From a virus: a stretch of 43,726 bases of DNA. Numbering within the stretch: position 1 is the stretch's first letter; each line of letters opens with the position of its first letter. A program made the translations under genes and the position numbers. The DNA lies in IMG/VR virus record IMGVR_UViG_3300030109_002027, positions 1 to 43,726 of that record; one strand, given 5' to 3'. The notes under the pieces were generated by a model. It had not been told where the DNA came from. It did not search any database and saw only the letters and a program-made list of their open reading frames with translations. Shown piece by piece: positions 1 through 7,295 of this stretch.

Positions 1-77
1 TTCTAATCTGCCCCCAATGCAAAAATGAGGCAATCATGTTCTGGAAGCATCATCACGACTTGGGGTTGTTAGAATGA
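1..77 (+). CDS. C-terminal end of a zinc-finger-like protein (partial)
   Basis: The frame is open from the window edge (first full codon at base 3) and ends in TGA at 75-77. The visible end carries a CPQC pair followed by a KHHHD stretch, which could supply zinc ligands. The next gene starts inside its stop region (ATG at 74), the tight coupling seen throughout this arm. Too little is visible to assign a function; it could be the end of any small zinc-ribbon protein, and the window contains several more of these. Confidence 0.45.
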   Translation, partial: LICPQCKNEAIMFWKHHHDLGLLE

Positions 78-229
78 GTAAAAAAATACCTATATTAGAC
101 TTTAAATTAATTAGCGCACACACCATAGGTGATATGATGGAAACTGAAGGATGGCGTCATGCTGATGTAAGAATAAGGGTTAAACTAAATGGTAGGTATT
201 TTGTCGGAGACTTGGAGATGAGCGAATGA
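74..229 (+). CDS. Small hypothetical protein (51 aa)
   Basis: ATG at 74 overlaps the stop of the preceding frame, and TGA ends it at 229. The product starts MSKKIPILDF and has a mixed alpha/beta look, with a central GWRHADVRIRVKLNGRYFV segment that could form two beta strands. There is no recognisable domain, signal peptide or membrane segment. It belongs to a chain of overlapping mini-genes (74, 226, 294, 403) whose stops and starts interlock, and that interlocking is the main evidence it is translated. Function unknown. Confidence 0.5.
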   Translation: MSKKIPILDFKLISAHTIGDMMETEGWRHADVRIRVKLNGRYFVGDLEMSE

Positions 230-297
230 GCCAGAAACTTCCGCTAAAAAAAGTTAAATTAAACCGTTTTAATTGGTGGAGATGTGAACTGATATGA
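226..297 (+). CDS. Very small hypothetical protein (23 aa)
   Basis: ATG at 226 overlaps the previous stop (ATGA), and its own TGA at 295-297 overlaps the next ATG at 294. The peptide is basic and Trp-rich (four Lys early, then NWWRCELI). Translational coupling on both sides supports it; its length makes it uncertain. It may be a real micropeptide or only a coupling frame. Confidence 0.3.
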   Translation: MSQKLPLKKVKLNRFNWWRCELI

Positions 298-410
298 TTG
301 GCATAGGCGACATTCAGCATCTAGATAGAGATGGCTTAGAACATCTGATAGAGGAATTAGAAGAGTATATGGATACAGCAAAAGGATACCTTGAGGAATT
401 AGATGAGTGA
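294..410 (+). CDS. Small acidic helical protein (38 aa)
   Basis: ATG at 294 overlaps the preceding stop, and TGA is at 408-410. The product is strongly acidic and predicted almost wholly helical, with a heptad-like run HLIEELEEYMDTAKGYLEEL. No known domain. It could pair with another coiled-coil partner. It sits in the coupled mini-gene chain and overlaps the next ATG at 403. Confidence 0.45.
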   Translation: MIGIGDIQHLDRDGLEHLIEELEEYMDTAKGYLEELDE

Positions 411-522
411 GAAATGGTATATGGAACACATGGGTATCATGGCGTTTTGGAGAACGGTGATGGGTGCATTCAACTTGGTAATCGCTGGACTAATAGCACT
501 TAAAGTATTCAATGTAATTTAG
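403..522 (+). CDS. Small single-pass membrane protein (39 aa)
   Basis: ATG at 403 overlaps the end of the previous gene, and TAG is at 520-522. A hydrophilic N-terminus (MSEKWYMEH) is followed by a hydrophobic stretch of about 20 residues (FNLVIAGLIALKVFNVI) that would span a membrane once, close to the C-terminus. No family recognised. Small membrane peptides are common in viral early regions; its role is unknown. Confidence 0.45.
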   Translation: MSEKWYMEHMGIMAFWRTVMGAFNLVIAGLIALKVFNVI

Positions 523-534
523 TAGGTGAAGTAG

Positions 535-606
535 ATGTGTCAATCTTGGGAAGAGTATTACGCGGCAAAAAAACGCTATACTGAAAGGAATAAGAAGGCT
601 TATTAA
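535..606 (+). CDS. Very small basic protein (23 aa)
   Basis: ATG at 535 follows TAGGTGAAGTAG, which holds a weak Shine-Dalgarno site (AGGTGA), and TAA is at 604-606. The peptide MCQSWEEYYAAKKRYTERNKKAY is helical, with a Tyr/Lys-rich end. It fills the gap between the membrane peptide and the first winged-helix-like gene. Support is only the start, the ribosome site and the packing. Confidence 0.3.
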   Translation: MCQSWEEYYAAKKRYTERNKKAY

Positions 607-627
607 GGGTTAAGGAGTCGGTTGGAT

Positions 628-951
628 ATGGCACGAGGGCGCAGGGGCAGGTACAAGATACGCAAGCAAATCAGCGAGGTTCTGATTGATTCATCAGAGC
701 CTCTCACAGCAGAGGGAATAAATGCTAAACTAAAAAACCAAAAGAACTCTTTGAGGAGAACCTACAGAAACAACGGGTATAGTAATAATTCTGTGAGTCA
801 ATTACTGAGAGGCGCACATGGCATAGAGACTTCTACTCAAATTGCAGACAGAGAACAGAACTACCGCAAAACCAAGTCATTCAAGGTAGTAGACGCAGAC
901 AGATTCACGACATGGGTTGAGAGTAAGAGGAGGCCTAGAAATGGACAATGA
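628..951 (+). CDS. Small basic winged-helix-like protein
   Basis: The 107-residue product is rich in Arg and Lys. Its N-terminal half (KIRKQISEVLIDSSEPLTAE, then GINAKLKN) reads like helix 1, turn and helix 2 of a winged helix, followed by a recognition-helix-like NNSVSQLLRG and a possible wing up to about residue 95. I chose ATG 628, with GGAG at 614-617; a TTG at 622 in the same frame is possible. The layout resembles four other small proteins in this arm (2235, 5267, 7338, 9128), so a DNA-binding or transcription-factor role is inferred. No direct partner is visible. Confidence 0.55.
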   Translation: MARGRRGRYKIRKQISEVLIDSSEPLTAEGINAKLKNQKNSLRRTYRNNGYSNNSVSQLLRGAHGIETSTQIADREQNYRKTKSFKVVDADRFTTWVESKRRPRNGQ

Positions 952-1135
952 GACTCTTCTAAGGCGTGCGTATCGGTGGTTCGGTGTGGCAGCACCCAAC
1001 AAACTAACGCTGCGTATGAGAAAGGACTACGGGACTACTATGAAGGAGTATTCAGCGTGGGTCAGACAAGACAAGACGGACAACCCTGAGAAGTGGGAGG
1101 AATTAGATGCCGAGATTGGGAAGCAATTTTCATAG
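941..1135 (+). CDS. Small hypothetical protein (64 aa)
   Basis: ATG 941 lies seven bases after a strong AGAGGAGG site (926-933) and overlaps the end of the winged-helix gene. A TTG at 917 in frame is less likely. The product is helical, with Trp and charged residues, and resembles small phage proteins that end in a KTDNPEKWEELDAEIG-type helix. No domain is recognised. Its own C-terminus overlaps the start of the 303-residue gene at 1107. Confidence 0.5.
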   Translation: MDNETLLRRAYRWFGVAAPNKLTLRMRKDYGTTMKEYSAWVRQDKTDNPEKWEELDAEIGKQFS

Positions 1136-2018
1136 TCTGTTTGATTCAGACGGTGTTTTCTGTGGTTTAGAAGGCACTCCATCTTACAGAGAGTTGTTCG
1201 TAAAAAATCTGAAAGTCGAGGACGCTATCGCATTCCGCTCAGAAAAAAGAAGAGATAAAAAAACACGCAAACCCTACTACGCTACGATAAAACAACCACA
1301 AGTTCTTTTACACTACAAAAAAGAAGTATTGTTTATCATTGATAGGCGTGTGCTCTGGGACTTGATTAGGAACTTCGACCCCGACATAGACTACCGCACC
1401 TTCCTTGAGATGCTTGAGTATTTTAGCGTCTATAAGATAGTAGAGGATTATCTGTTAGATTACCAAGATAAGACAATAGGGGTATGGACTCAGAAGGCTA
1501 ACGGCGAGAGTTTAATTGTAGCAGTTCAAACAACCGACGAAATACAAGATATAATTCACGATGAGATTATCAAGTACGTCAGCAGTAAAATAGACGTTGA
1601 TGCAACTGAGAGTTTTATGAAAATCGGCAAGTCACAACGTAGAGGTTCAGGTAGGGGATGCACCCACACCGCACCTAAGAAGCATCGCAGTCAGATTCTA
1701 CGGATAATTAAAGGTGATATGATTCTAGAGATAAAAGACTGGCTGACTAAAGGCCATACTGACATTAGGCTTTTCATGGAACATGAAGGGTACATGGTTC
1801 AGATGATAAAAAGACTTACCTTCCGAAAAAACCTTTCTTTCATACCTAGTGAAATTCTATACAAAAAAATAGACAATGCTTTAGAGGTTATGCAACATAC
1901 CTATAGAAGAACGGGTGTAAAAACCGACTACAGGCCTCGTGCTAGAATGAGTGACGCTGAGTGGGATGCTCTGCAATTCTGGTGGTTTGAGAATTATTTC
2001 AGTAAAGTTGATGGCTGA
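1107..2018 (+). CDS. Hypothetical protein (303 aa)
   Basis: ATG 1107 follows GGGAGG (1095-1100). The protein looks soluble, without a signal peptide or membrane segment. A basic, low-complexity stretch around residues 170-195 (SQRRGSGRGCTHTAPKKHRSQ) separates an N-terminal alpha/beta part from a helical C-terminal part rich in Arg and aromatic residues. The Gly/Arg segment suggests contact with nucleic acid. I recognise no family or catalytic motif. It is the last gene before a 216-base gap and so ends the first transcription unit. Confidence 0.55.
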   Translation: MPRLGSNFHSLFDSDGVFCGLEGTPSYRELFVKNLKVEDAIAFRSEKRRDKKTRKPYYATIKQPQVLLHYKKEVLFIIDRRVLWDLIRNFDPDIDYRTFLEMLEYFSVYKIVEDYLLDYQDKTIGVWTQKANGESLIVAVQTTDEIQDIIHDEIIKYVSSKIDVDATESFMKIGKSQRRGSGRGCTHTAPKKHRSQILRIIKGDMILEIKDWLTKGHTDIRLFMEHEGYMVQMIKRLTFRKNLSFIPSEILYKKIDNALEVMQHTYRRTGVKTDYRPRARMSDAEWDALQFWWFENYFSKVDG

Positions 2019-2234
2019 GAAAAGAATAACAGGGGGGCAGTATAACGTTTTTTGTAATTCTTCAATTACTTCAATAGTATTTTAGAGATATAATAGTAGG
2101 TCTATCTAAAATACCTTTGAAGAAATAAAACAATTAGAAACAATAGCGCAGTACCACGTTTTATTACTTCTGTAAACTACCGACAAAATAAAAAGAATGC
2201 ATAGGGTTATATGCGGAGAATGTGAGGGAGTGAT
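2019..2234 (+). other. AT-rich intergenic region with oligo-T and promoter
   Basis: This 216-base gap has no convincing reading frame. A run of six T at 2048-2053, just after the stop of the preceding gene, could be an archaeal oligo-T terminator. The middle is strongly AT-rich, with repeated ACTTC words (for example in CAATTACTTCAA and TTATTACTTCTG). The right end holds a copy of the shared promoter (2206). It is the longest gap in the replication arm, so an origin of replication is a possible alternative that I cannot show. Confidence 0.4.
2206..2234 (+). promoter_or_regulatory. Shared viral promoter, copy 1
   Basis: GTTATATGC (2206-2214) is a TATA-like box followed by GGAG, AATG and TGAGGG, and ATG 2235 starts exactly 29 bases after the first base of the box. 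Between the box and the ATG it matches the copy at 13326 at most positions (AG, TGTGAGGG and GATATG shared). Archaeal transcription starts about 25-30 bases after the box, so the transcript would begin at or next to the ATG and be leaderless. Confidence 0.75.
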
Positions 2235-2675
2235 ATGGCACGTTCGTCAGGTAGCAAAAAATTTCACGACTTAGTGTACCCTCTTCTTCAAGAGGCGGGG
2301 GCACTATCTACTACAGAGATATATGATATGCTCAACAACCGTGAGATAAACTACGGAGTGAAGAATGGCAAGGTAGTAAACAGCAAAGGCATCAAGTGGC
2401 GCACGCGAACGTCATTCACCATACATCAAATCTCCCAAACGCTCAGGATTTCTCATTTCTTCAAGAAAGTAGGAGTTAGAAGAGAGAAGAACGCATCAGG
2501 TGGTACCAGTCCTATAATGATATATGAGTGCGTGCCAGTAGAAGAAGTAATAGAAAAAATAATCACTTACAAACACCCGCAGAAAGATTACAATAAAACA
2601 CTACCTAATTTCGCTAAGGCCGCATGGCTAGAGGCAAAGCAAAAAAAAGAGGAGGCAGAAGCAAATGAAGATTGA
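2235..2675 (+). CDS. Winged-helix-like DNA-binding protein
   Basis: This is a 146-residue basic protein. Residues about 5-35 (FHDLVYPLLQEAGALSTTE, IYDMLNNR) look like the first two helices of a winged helix. FTIHQISQTLRIS around residues 60-72 fits the recognition helix, and HFFKKVG plus an MIYECV strand would form the wing. The C-terminus is Lys/Glu-rich and helical. It is first in its unit, directly downstream of promoter copy 1, so it may be an early regulator. One of five similar small proteins here; a role in replication initiation is equally possible. Confidence 0.6.
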   Translation: MARSSGSKKFHDLVYPLLQEAGALSTTEIYDMLNNREINYGVKNGKVVNSKGIKWRTRTSFTIHQISQTLRISHFFKKVGVRREKNASGGTSPIMIYECVPVEEVIEKIITYKHPQKDYNKTLPNFAKAAWLEAKQKKEEAEANED

Positions 2676-3513
2676 GCAGAGGATGGACGTTGATTGTATC
2701 TGGCAGGTTTCGGAACCTACCGTAGAACCCACGCATCTTTTGGTTTATCATCAAGAGGAACATGGACACGCTACCGCAATGGCTGGTAAGGGTATCATAG
2801 GTGACGCTGAACCAATAGCCTGTTTATTTTCTAAGTTGATGGAAACGCCTAGTGTCAATTATGTGCCCAACCCAGCATGGGTAGAATACAGGTTATACGA
2901 AACCCGTACAAAAGACGGAGAGAGGTTTTTCGTCCTACGCATCCCCAAGGCATACCCTGCGCTGATTGAGCCTCCGCCACACCAAACTAACACGGCTTGG
3001 CTATACACTTACCCTATCGTGCGTGATATAGTTCTTATACTAAGTCAGTATGGGGTGAACCGTATGACATACATGACCAGCAATCTGTTCGCTATGCAGC
3101 CAGACTACAGGCACATGAATGATGTAGATATTGGCGTTGTCTGTACCTACGACTTCGCAGATATCAGTCAGCCCGAGTTCGTCACGGAACATTTCGGCAA
3201 GCAAGAAAGCGAGAATCTCGGGGAGTTCATTCTCGCACCTAACGTTTGGATATGGTGTCATATATTTGCTAACTTCTGTTTTCATTGCGTTAAATCGGAA
3301 GTTCTTTTAGGTACACCAGCACCGACATTCAGCGATACAGATTGCGCCGATAGTTTGTTAAATCACCTTAGTATCCATTATAATTTACCCTATGATTCAA
3401 AGGCATATACTCAGTTCGCAATGGCACTAAAACAAATGACAGATGAAAAATACATCAAGTTAGATTTAGAAGATGAGCAAGACGAAACTGACATGGGGGA
3501 TTTCGTACCATGA
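2665..3513 (+). CDS. Possible PAC2-like protein
   Basis: 282 residues, ATG 2665 after GAGGAGG (2649-2655), overlapping the previous gene. The pattern resembles the PAC2 (proteasome assembly chaperone 2) family of archaea. A middle segment (TYPIVRDIVLILSQYGVNRM) looks like the helix-strand that precedes the family's central strand, and SDTDCADSLLNHLSIHYNLP resembles the C-terminal helix pair with the usual D-x-A-x-x-L-L core. It ends in an acidic tail (DLEDEQDETDMGDF). The match is by eye and weak, and catalytic residues are not expected in this family. Its stop overlaps the start of the AAA+ ATPase gene, so the two products may act together. Confidence 0.35.
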   Translation: MKIEQRMDVDCIWQVSEPTVEPTHLLVYHQEEHGHATAMAGKGIIGDAEPIACLFSKLMETPSVNYVPNPAWVEYRLYETRTKDGERFFVLRIPKAYPALIEPPPHQTNTAWLYTYPIVRDIVLILSQYGVNRMTYMTSNLFAMQPDYRHMNDVDIGVVCTYDFADISQPEFVTEHFGKQESENLGEFILAPNVWIWCHIFANFCFHCVKSEVLLGTPAPTFSDTDCADSLLNHLSIHYNLPYDSKAYTQFAMALKQMTDEKYIKLDLEDEQDETDMGDFVP

Positions 3514-4805
3514 AAATCTTCGATGAGATTATAGATTTTGCTACAGGAAACCATTATGTTGATGTAGCCGATAAAGTGCCTATATTCCTCTGTTCTGTTG
3601 GTGGGCACATATTTAACTGTATTAATAAGTGCAGTAGATGTGACTTCGACCCAGACAGCCCACTAGTAGATGCTGAAAATGACTTCATTCTACCTAACTG
3701 TCCTCTACGACACAACAATATACCATTCTACACACCAATGTCCCAATTACCCGACACGCGCATACACTTGATGCTCAGGGGACCGAAGGGCAGCGGTAAG
3801 TCGGTTATGATACTGATGTTCCTAGCCGAAGGCACCGGCCTCCTCCACTCACAGAACGAGGACATGGGTATTGGTGTCAAGACCATGATGGGTCCAAACT
3901 CCGTTACTGAGGCTGGTATGTTCGGTAGCGTAGATGAAGAGGGAGAGATAGTAGGTCAGCCTTTGGCACGCAGTCTATGCGGTGGGTTTCTTGGCTTTGA
4001 GGAATTCTCCTCAATGTCAGATGCTTCCAAGAAAGACCACAGTATGGACATGAAGAATCAACTGCTGACTTCTCTTGATAATGGCAGGGTACAGAAAGCC
4101 CTCCGAAATGGCTGGGTCAGATATACCACTCGTTATACAGTATGGGCTGGTACACAACCAGCAAGGTTTGAGTTAGACTCTGGGCTTGACCGAAGATTCT
4201 TCATCATCGACATTGACATGAATCCTGAGAAGGAGTTGCAATACAAGCAGGCTCAACACAGGCAATCTAATATGACGGTGGAGGAGAGGACTATTCTAGC
4301 CAATAAAGCATTTGAGATAAAACATTGGTTAAGACAACGCATGACAGACGCAATAGCAAACCCACCAACAGGAGTTCTTTTTGATGATGCAATAGGCGAT
4401 TGGATTAACAGACCGGATGTGCGTTCTTTTGAGGCTGATTTATTCCGCCGACTTGCGATTGGCTACCACATGATGAAGCCAGAGTGGGAGGGTGGCGTTC
4501 CTTTAATGATTACTTTAGATGATAGATTAGAGACTATTCTAGCGCAATCTCTTGAGCAGAGGAGGCGCGTCATGGATGCAGACCTAGAATTGATACGCAG
4601 TACCTTCTGGAAACAAGATATGCCTAAATCGCAACTTTTAAAAGAAATATCCCGCATGGTCACTATGGGAGACTACCAAGGCGCGAAGAGATGGCTTATG
4701 GAAAACCTAGAGGGACAGGGCTGGTACAAGGAGTTTGAACCAAAGACTAATAGGAGAGGACGTAAGGGGATGCTTTGTAGGATAGGGCCGATAACGGAGG
4801 AATGA
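3510..4805 (+). CDS. MCM-like AAA+ ATPase, probable replicative helicase
   Basis: 431 residues, ATG 3510 inside the previous stop. The N-terminal 60 residues hold Cys in NCINKCSRC and PNC, a likely zinc site. Walker A is GPKGSGKS (about 91-98). Walker B is in GGFLGFEEFSSM, which aligns with the MCM GG-xxx-IDEFDKM region. LLTSLDNGRVQKA follows as in MCM, then a sensor-1-like strand (YTVWAGTQP) and an LDRRFF stretch in place of the MCM arginine finger (SRFD). The C-terminus is a basic helical end that could be winged-helix. It is much shorter than cellular MCM (about 650-700 residues), lacking most of the N-terminal ring. A different AAA+ motor is the alternative. Confidence 0.5.
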   Translation: MKIFDEIIDFATGNHYVDVADKVPIFLCSVGGHIFNCINKCSRCDFDPDSPLVDAENDFILPNCPLRHNNIPFYTPMSQLPDTRIHLMLRGPKGSGKSVMILMFLAEGTGLLHSQNEDMGIGVKTMMGPNSVTEAGMFGSVDEEGEIVGQPLARSLCGGFLGFEEFSSMSDASKKDHSMDMKNQLLTSLDNGRVQKALRNGWVRYTTRYTVWAGTQPARFELDSGLDRRFFIIDIDMNPEKELQYKQAQHRQSNMTVEERTILANKAFEIKHWLRQRMTDAIANPPTGVLFDDAIGDWINRPDVRSFEADLFRRLAIGYHMMKPEWEGGVPLMITLDDRLETILAQSLEQRRRVMDADLELIRSTFWKQDMPKSQLLKEISRMVTMGDYQGAKRWLMENLEGQGWYKEFEPKTNRRGRKGMLCRIGPITEE

Positions 4806-4806
4806 G

Positions 4807-4932
4807 ATGCCGATAAAATGCTTTCATTGTAAAAACATATTAACTACCTATGAAAGCACCGATGGTACAATGACTACTTATGTGTATAGATGCACGAACC
4901 CAGATTGCCCAGTAAGAGATAGATACACATGA
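4807..4932 (+). CDS. Zinc-ribbon mini-protein (41 aa)
   Basis: ATG 4807 follows the ATPase stop at once, and TGA at 4930-4932 overlaps the next ATG (4929). Four Cys in two pairs, CFHC at residues 5-8 and CTNPDC near 29-34, with a beta-like spacer (YESTDGTMTTYVYR), are the pattern of a minimal zinc ribbon such as phage Com/Ogr-type or TFIIS-like fingers. A nucleic-acid or protein contact role is inferred from the fold alone. Confidence 0.5.
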   Translation: MPIKCFHCKNILTTYESTDGTMTTYVYRCTNPDCPVRDRYT

Positions 4933-5267
4933 GTGCAATAGAGAAAGCAGTTATTGCTAAAATACTCAAGCGTGCTGCGAAAGGAAAGTCCAAGTACGGC
5001 GTGACTATGGAGCGTGAAGATTTATCTACTTTAGATTGGTTAAGACACGCGCAAGAAGAAGCAATGGATTTAGCCGTTTATCTACAGAGGTTAATAGAAG
5101 AGGAAGAAAACACAATGCGTTGTGAATCCTGTGGTGCGCATAGAGAAGTACATGAGTGCTGGTCTTGTAACACTAAAAGATGTGTTAATTGTGATATGGA
5201 CGAGATGAGAACTGATGAAGACGGACATACTTATTGTCACGATTGCGTTATGGTGGAGGCGGTATAA
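4929..5267 (+). CDS. MazG-like domain fused to a multi-Cys zinc finger
   Basis: 112 residues. The first 60 or so (KYGVTMEREDLSTLDWLRHA, then QEEAMDLAVYLQRLIEEE) match the small phage MazG-like/dNTP pyrophosphohydrolase-type helical domain, with the EExxD residues (EEAMD) that bind metal in that fold. From about residue 63 it carries CESC, CWSC, CVNC and CHDC pairs, a cross-brace-like arrangement recalling RING or B-box fingers. A Met sits at the junction, so an internal start giving a finger-only product is possible, but the frame is continuous. The role may be nucleotide-pool sanitation, with the finger for partner binding; this is inference. Confidence 0.5.
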   Translation: MSAIEKAVIAKILKRAAKGKSKYGVTMEREDLSTLDWLRHAQEEAMDLAVYLQRLIEEEENTMRCESCGAHREVHECWSCNTKRCVNCDMDEMRTDEDGHTYCHDCVMVEAV

Positions 5268-5557
5268 TGGCTAAGGGATACAAGAGGTCAGCGCGTAAAG
5301 ACCCGCATTGGTGGAAGTCCGTTGTTGCTTATCTAGAACAACAGCAAGAGCCTGTTTCCATTCGCCACATAATAGCCAACGCGAAGACGTTCAGACATAA
5401 CAGAGCGGGCGGAGAAAGAGATACTCTTCTATGCAAGTCCATGATTTGCCCATTGCCTAGAGACGTAGCCTATATTTTCAGAGTAAGAAAGATTCCGTAT
5501 GTGCAAGGGAAAGTGAGAATGTATTACTTGGGGGAAGACAATGAAGACCAGAATTGA
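5267..5557 (+). CDS. Winged-helix-like small basic protein
   Basis: ATG 5267 overlaps the previous stop and has GGAGG at 5255-5259. The 96-residue product has helix WWKSVVAYLEQQ, a turn with PVSIRHIIANAK, and a later strand pair (AYIFRVRKIPYVQGKVRMYYL) that would make the wing. It shares a RKDPH word near the N-terminus with the protein at 9128. Probably DNA-binding; no further role visible. Confidence 0.5.
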   Translation: MAKGYKRSARKDPHWWKSVVAYLEQQQEPVSIRHIIANAKTFRHNRAGGERDTLLCKSMICPLPRDVAYIFRVRKIPYVQGKVRMYYLGEDNEDQN

Positions 5558-6161
5558 GATTGAGCAGAGGCTTCATAATGAGAATGACGCCTTTGTGATA
5601 GAAGTCTTGACATGGGTTCTTGATGGTAACTGTCCCTTTTGCGCACATAGCGATAGAGTTAATTTAGAGAGGCAACTTTCATCGGGTGAAGTAACACCAG
5701 ATTATTTAGAGGCTAAATATGGTTGGCCGGAAGGAACCGTGATGACACACATGGAGTCACACATTGACTACGACCCAATAGAAGCAGAACGAGTAGAAGA
5801 AGCGAGAAGACAATCAATCGACACACTAGATACCGCTGAAAGAATAGTAATTAGAATAGAGGGTTATTTGCATGAATTAGATGAGAGAAAAGAGCAGGTT
5901 GGCACAATCACACCAGAGTTCGTAGCCGATGCTACTAGGCTGATAGGACAAGCCAACTCCTCTCTGAAACTAATCGGCCAATTGAAGAAGGAGATTGGGG
6001 TCGATTCTCAATTGCTTCTAGCACAGTCTCACATGAATAACATGAGCCACATCCTAGTTAATACTCTCAAGGGGCACCCAGAATTACTAGATGATATAGA
6101 GTTGAGAATGCAAGCCCTGAGAGCACCGACGCACGATGTAGAGTTTGAGGTGATTGAATGA
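5541..6161 (+). CDS. Zinc/HTH-like and coiled-coil protein, unknown
   Basis: 206 residues, ATG 5541 overlapping the previous gene. A CPFC pair near residue 31 and later His (HMESHIDYD) precede and follow an HTH-like stretch (TPDYLEAKYGWPEGTVMTHM). Long helices from about residue 95 to 180 (IVIRIEGYLHELDER and so on) suggest a coiled coil or helical bundle. This N-terminal HTH plus helical oligomerisation layout is seen in small terminase subunits, but no large terminase is next to it, so that identity is only a guess. The N-terminus repeats the IEQR sequence found at the start of the 2665 gene. Confidence 0.5.
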   Translation: MKTRIEIEQRLHNENDAFVIEVLTWVLDGNCPFCAHSDRVNLERQLSSGEVTPDYLEAKYGWPEGTVMTHMESHIDYDPIEAERVEEARRQSIDTLDTAERIVIRIEGYLHELDERKEQVGTITPEFVADATRLIGQANSSLKLIGQLKKEIGVDSQLLLAQSHMNNMSHILVNTLKGHPELLDDIELRMQALRAPTHDVEFEVIE

Positions 6162-6427
6162 AATCATGGAGAAGTGGTTCAAGGAATACCTTAAATGCGC
6201 GACCAATCACGGCAAAGGATATGCCAGTCCTGATTAAGAATATGATGGAGGATGGTCTAATAGCCACTATTACCAGTACAGGCATCACTTGGGAAATAGG
6301 AGGCTATCGAGTTAGTAAGTCTAGCGTGAAGGACGCTTGGAACTTGTCGAACAGCCAGATGAATAGAGTCTGTAATTATGTCTATGAAACAGGTTGGGAT
6401 GATGGTATGATAGAAAATCATTCTTAA
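6158..6427 (+). CDS. Hypothetical protein, start uncertain
   Basis: The frame opens at ATG 6158, which overlaps the previous stop. A second plausible start is the Met codon about 22 codons in (MPVLIKNMMEDG), preceded by AAAGGA. An out-of-frame 23-residue peptide (ATG 6165, MEKWFKEYLKC) overlaps the first part and looks at least as protein-like, so the region may hold two genes. The main product has a beta-like centre (IATITSTGITWEIGGYRVS) and a helical end. No family recognised. Confidence 0.4.
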   Translation: MKSWRSGSRNTLNARPITAKDMPVLIKNMMEDGLIATITSTGITWEIGGYRVSKSSVKDAWNLSNSQMNRVCNYVYETGWDDGMIENHS

Positions 6428-6444
6428 TAAAGTGGTTATGGTAA

Positions 6445-7116
6445 ATGTCGCTAGTAATTTTTTCAAGCGATGTAACGCCTTTCGTAAAAGGCAAACACCA
6501 CATGATGTATAGAAACATAGATGTTAATTTAGATGACCCAGAAACAACGTTTATTTTACATACGGATAATTTTACTGCTAAAAAAGTAGAAGAGTGGTTG
6601 CCCTACATAGGTAATAAGTTAGTTATTATTACCGATAAAGCACCCAAGATAACTAAGAAGGTAGAAGACCACGTAATAGTCCACGACTCTTTGAAGAAGA
6701 AAAGGCACAACGAAATGCTGAACTCTGTTACTGCTATCATCACATGGACTGATAGGAGAGCAGTATGGAATAAGATAAGGGGATGGCTACCTATACCATA
6801 CGCCTTGGCTTTCCTCCGTGAGAATGTGGATGATATAGATTTCTGGCAGACTCTTAATCGTGCTAACATGGAGATGGACGATGATATTGTCAGGTCTATT
6901 ATGGCGTTTGGAATAACCCCTAAACGGGGAAGGATAAATTGGCCTAAGAAAAAGAAAGCAGAGGAGTTGGCTCCGGTACCCTTCCGCTCTACTGACTACC
7001 ATTGGGAGGAAATCGTGCAAACGTTTATACCCGTAGCAAACGAAGTGCGTAGTAAGGCGAAGAATATACCTACTAGTATGAGGAAGACAAAGGAGGCTAC
7101 TTTAGAATGGTTATAG
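6445..7116 (+). CDS. Hypothetical protein (223 aa)
   Basis: ATG 6445. The N-terminal 80 residues alternate strands and helices like a small alpha/beta (Rossmann-like) domain (MSLVIFSSD, NKLVIITDKAP). The second half is helical with many Trp and Arg residues (ITWTDRRAVWNKIRGWLP) and then a Lys-rich patch (GRINWPKKKKAEE). The shape recalls helper subunits of phage clamp loaders, but no diagnostic motif is present and there is no Walker site. It is followed by AGGAGG and an overlapping membrane-protein gene. Function unknown. Confidence 0.5.
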   Translation: MSLVIFSSDVTPFVKGKHHMMYRNIDVNLDDPETTFILHTDNFTAKKVEEWLPYIGNKLVIITDKAPKITKKVEDHVIVHDSLKKKRHNEMLNSVTAIITWTDRRAVWNKIRGWLPIPYALAFLRENVDDIDFWQTLNRANMEMDDDIVRSIMAFGITPKRGRINWPKKKKAEELAPVPFRSTDYHWEEIVQTFIPVANEVRSKAKNIPTSMRKTKEATLEWL

Positions 7117-7295
7117 AATTTATATTACTATGTTTGCTAGGTGTGCTTACCGCTTTTATGGTAGATACTCATAACAGAATTGTAAATGCCGGTAAGACAA
7201 CGTGGTATAAGGTGTATCCCGGCACTAAGATTCCTATGGAACCAGAGCATGAATCTTCCTTCGCTAACACCGCTATGTGGATGGAAATGGAATGA
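7107..7295 (+). CDS. Small membrane protein (62 aa)
   Basis: ATG 7107 has AGGAGG at 7091-7096 and overlaps the previous stop. Residues 2-18 (VIEFILLCLLGVLTAFM) form one transmembrane segment or a signal anchor, and the remaining 44 residues would be on one side of the membrane, with a YPGTKIPMEPEHE turn-rich section. No signal-peptidase motif is clear. No family recognised. Confidence 0.5.
   Translation: MVIEFILLCLLGVLTAFMVDTHNRIVNAGKTTWYKVYPGTKIPMEPEHESSFANTAMWMEME

Noticed and set aside
5541-6161. Small terminase subunit identity
   Set aside because: The HTH-like and helical layout is compatible, but no large terminase or portal gene is adjacent, so no call was made.
6165-6236. 23-residue frame starting MEKWFKEYLKC
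   Set aside because: Overlaps the better supported 6158 frame and stops early; kept only as a note in that entry.
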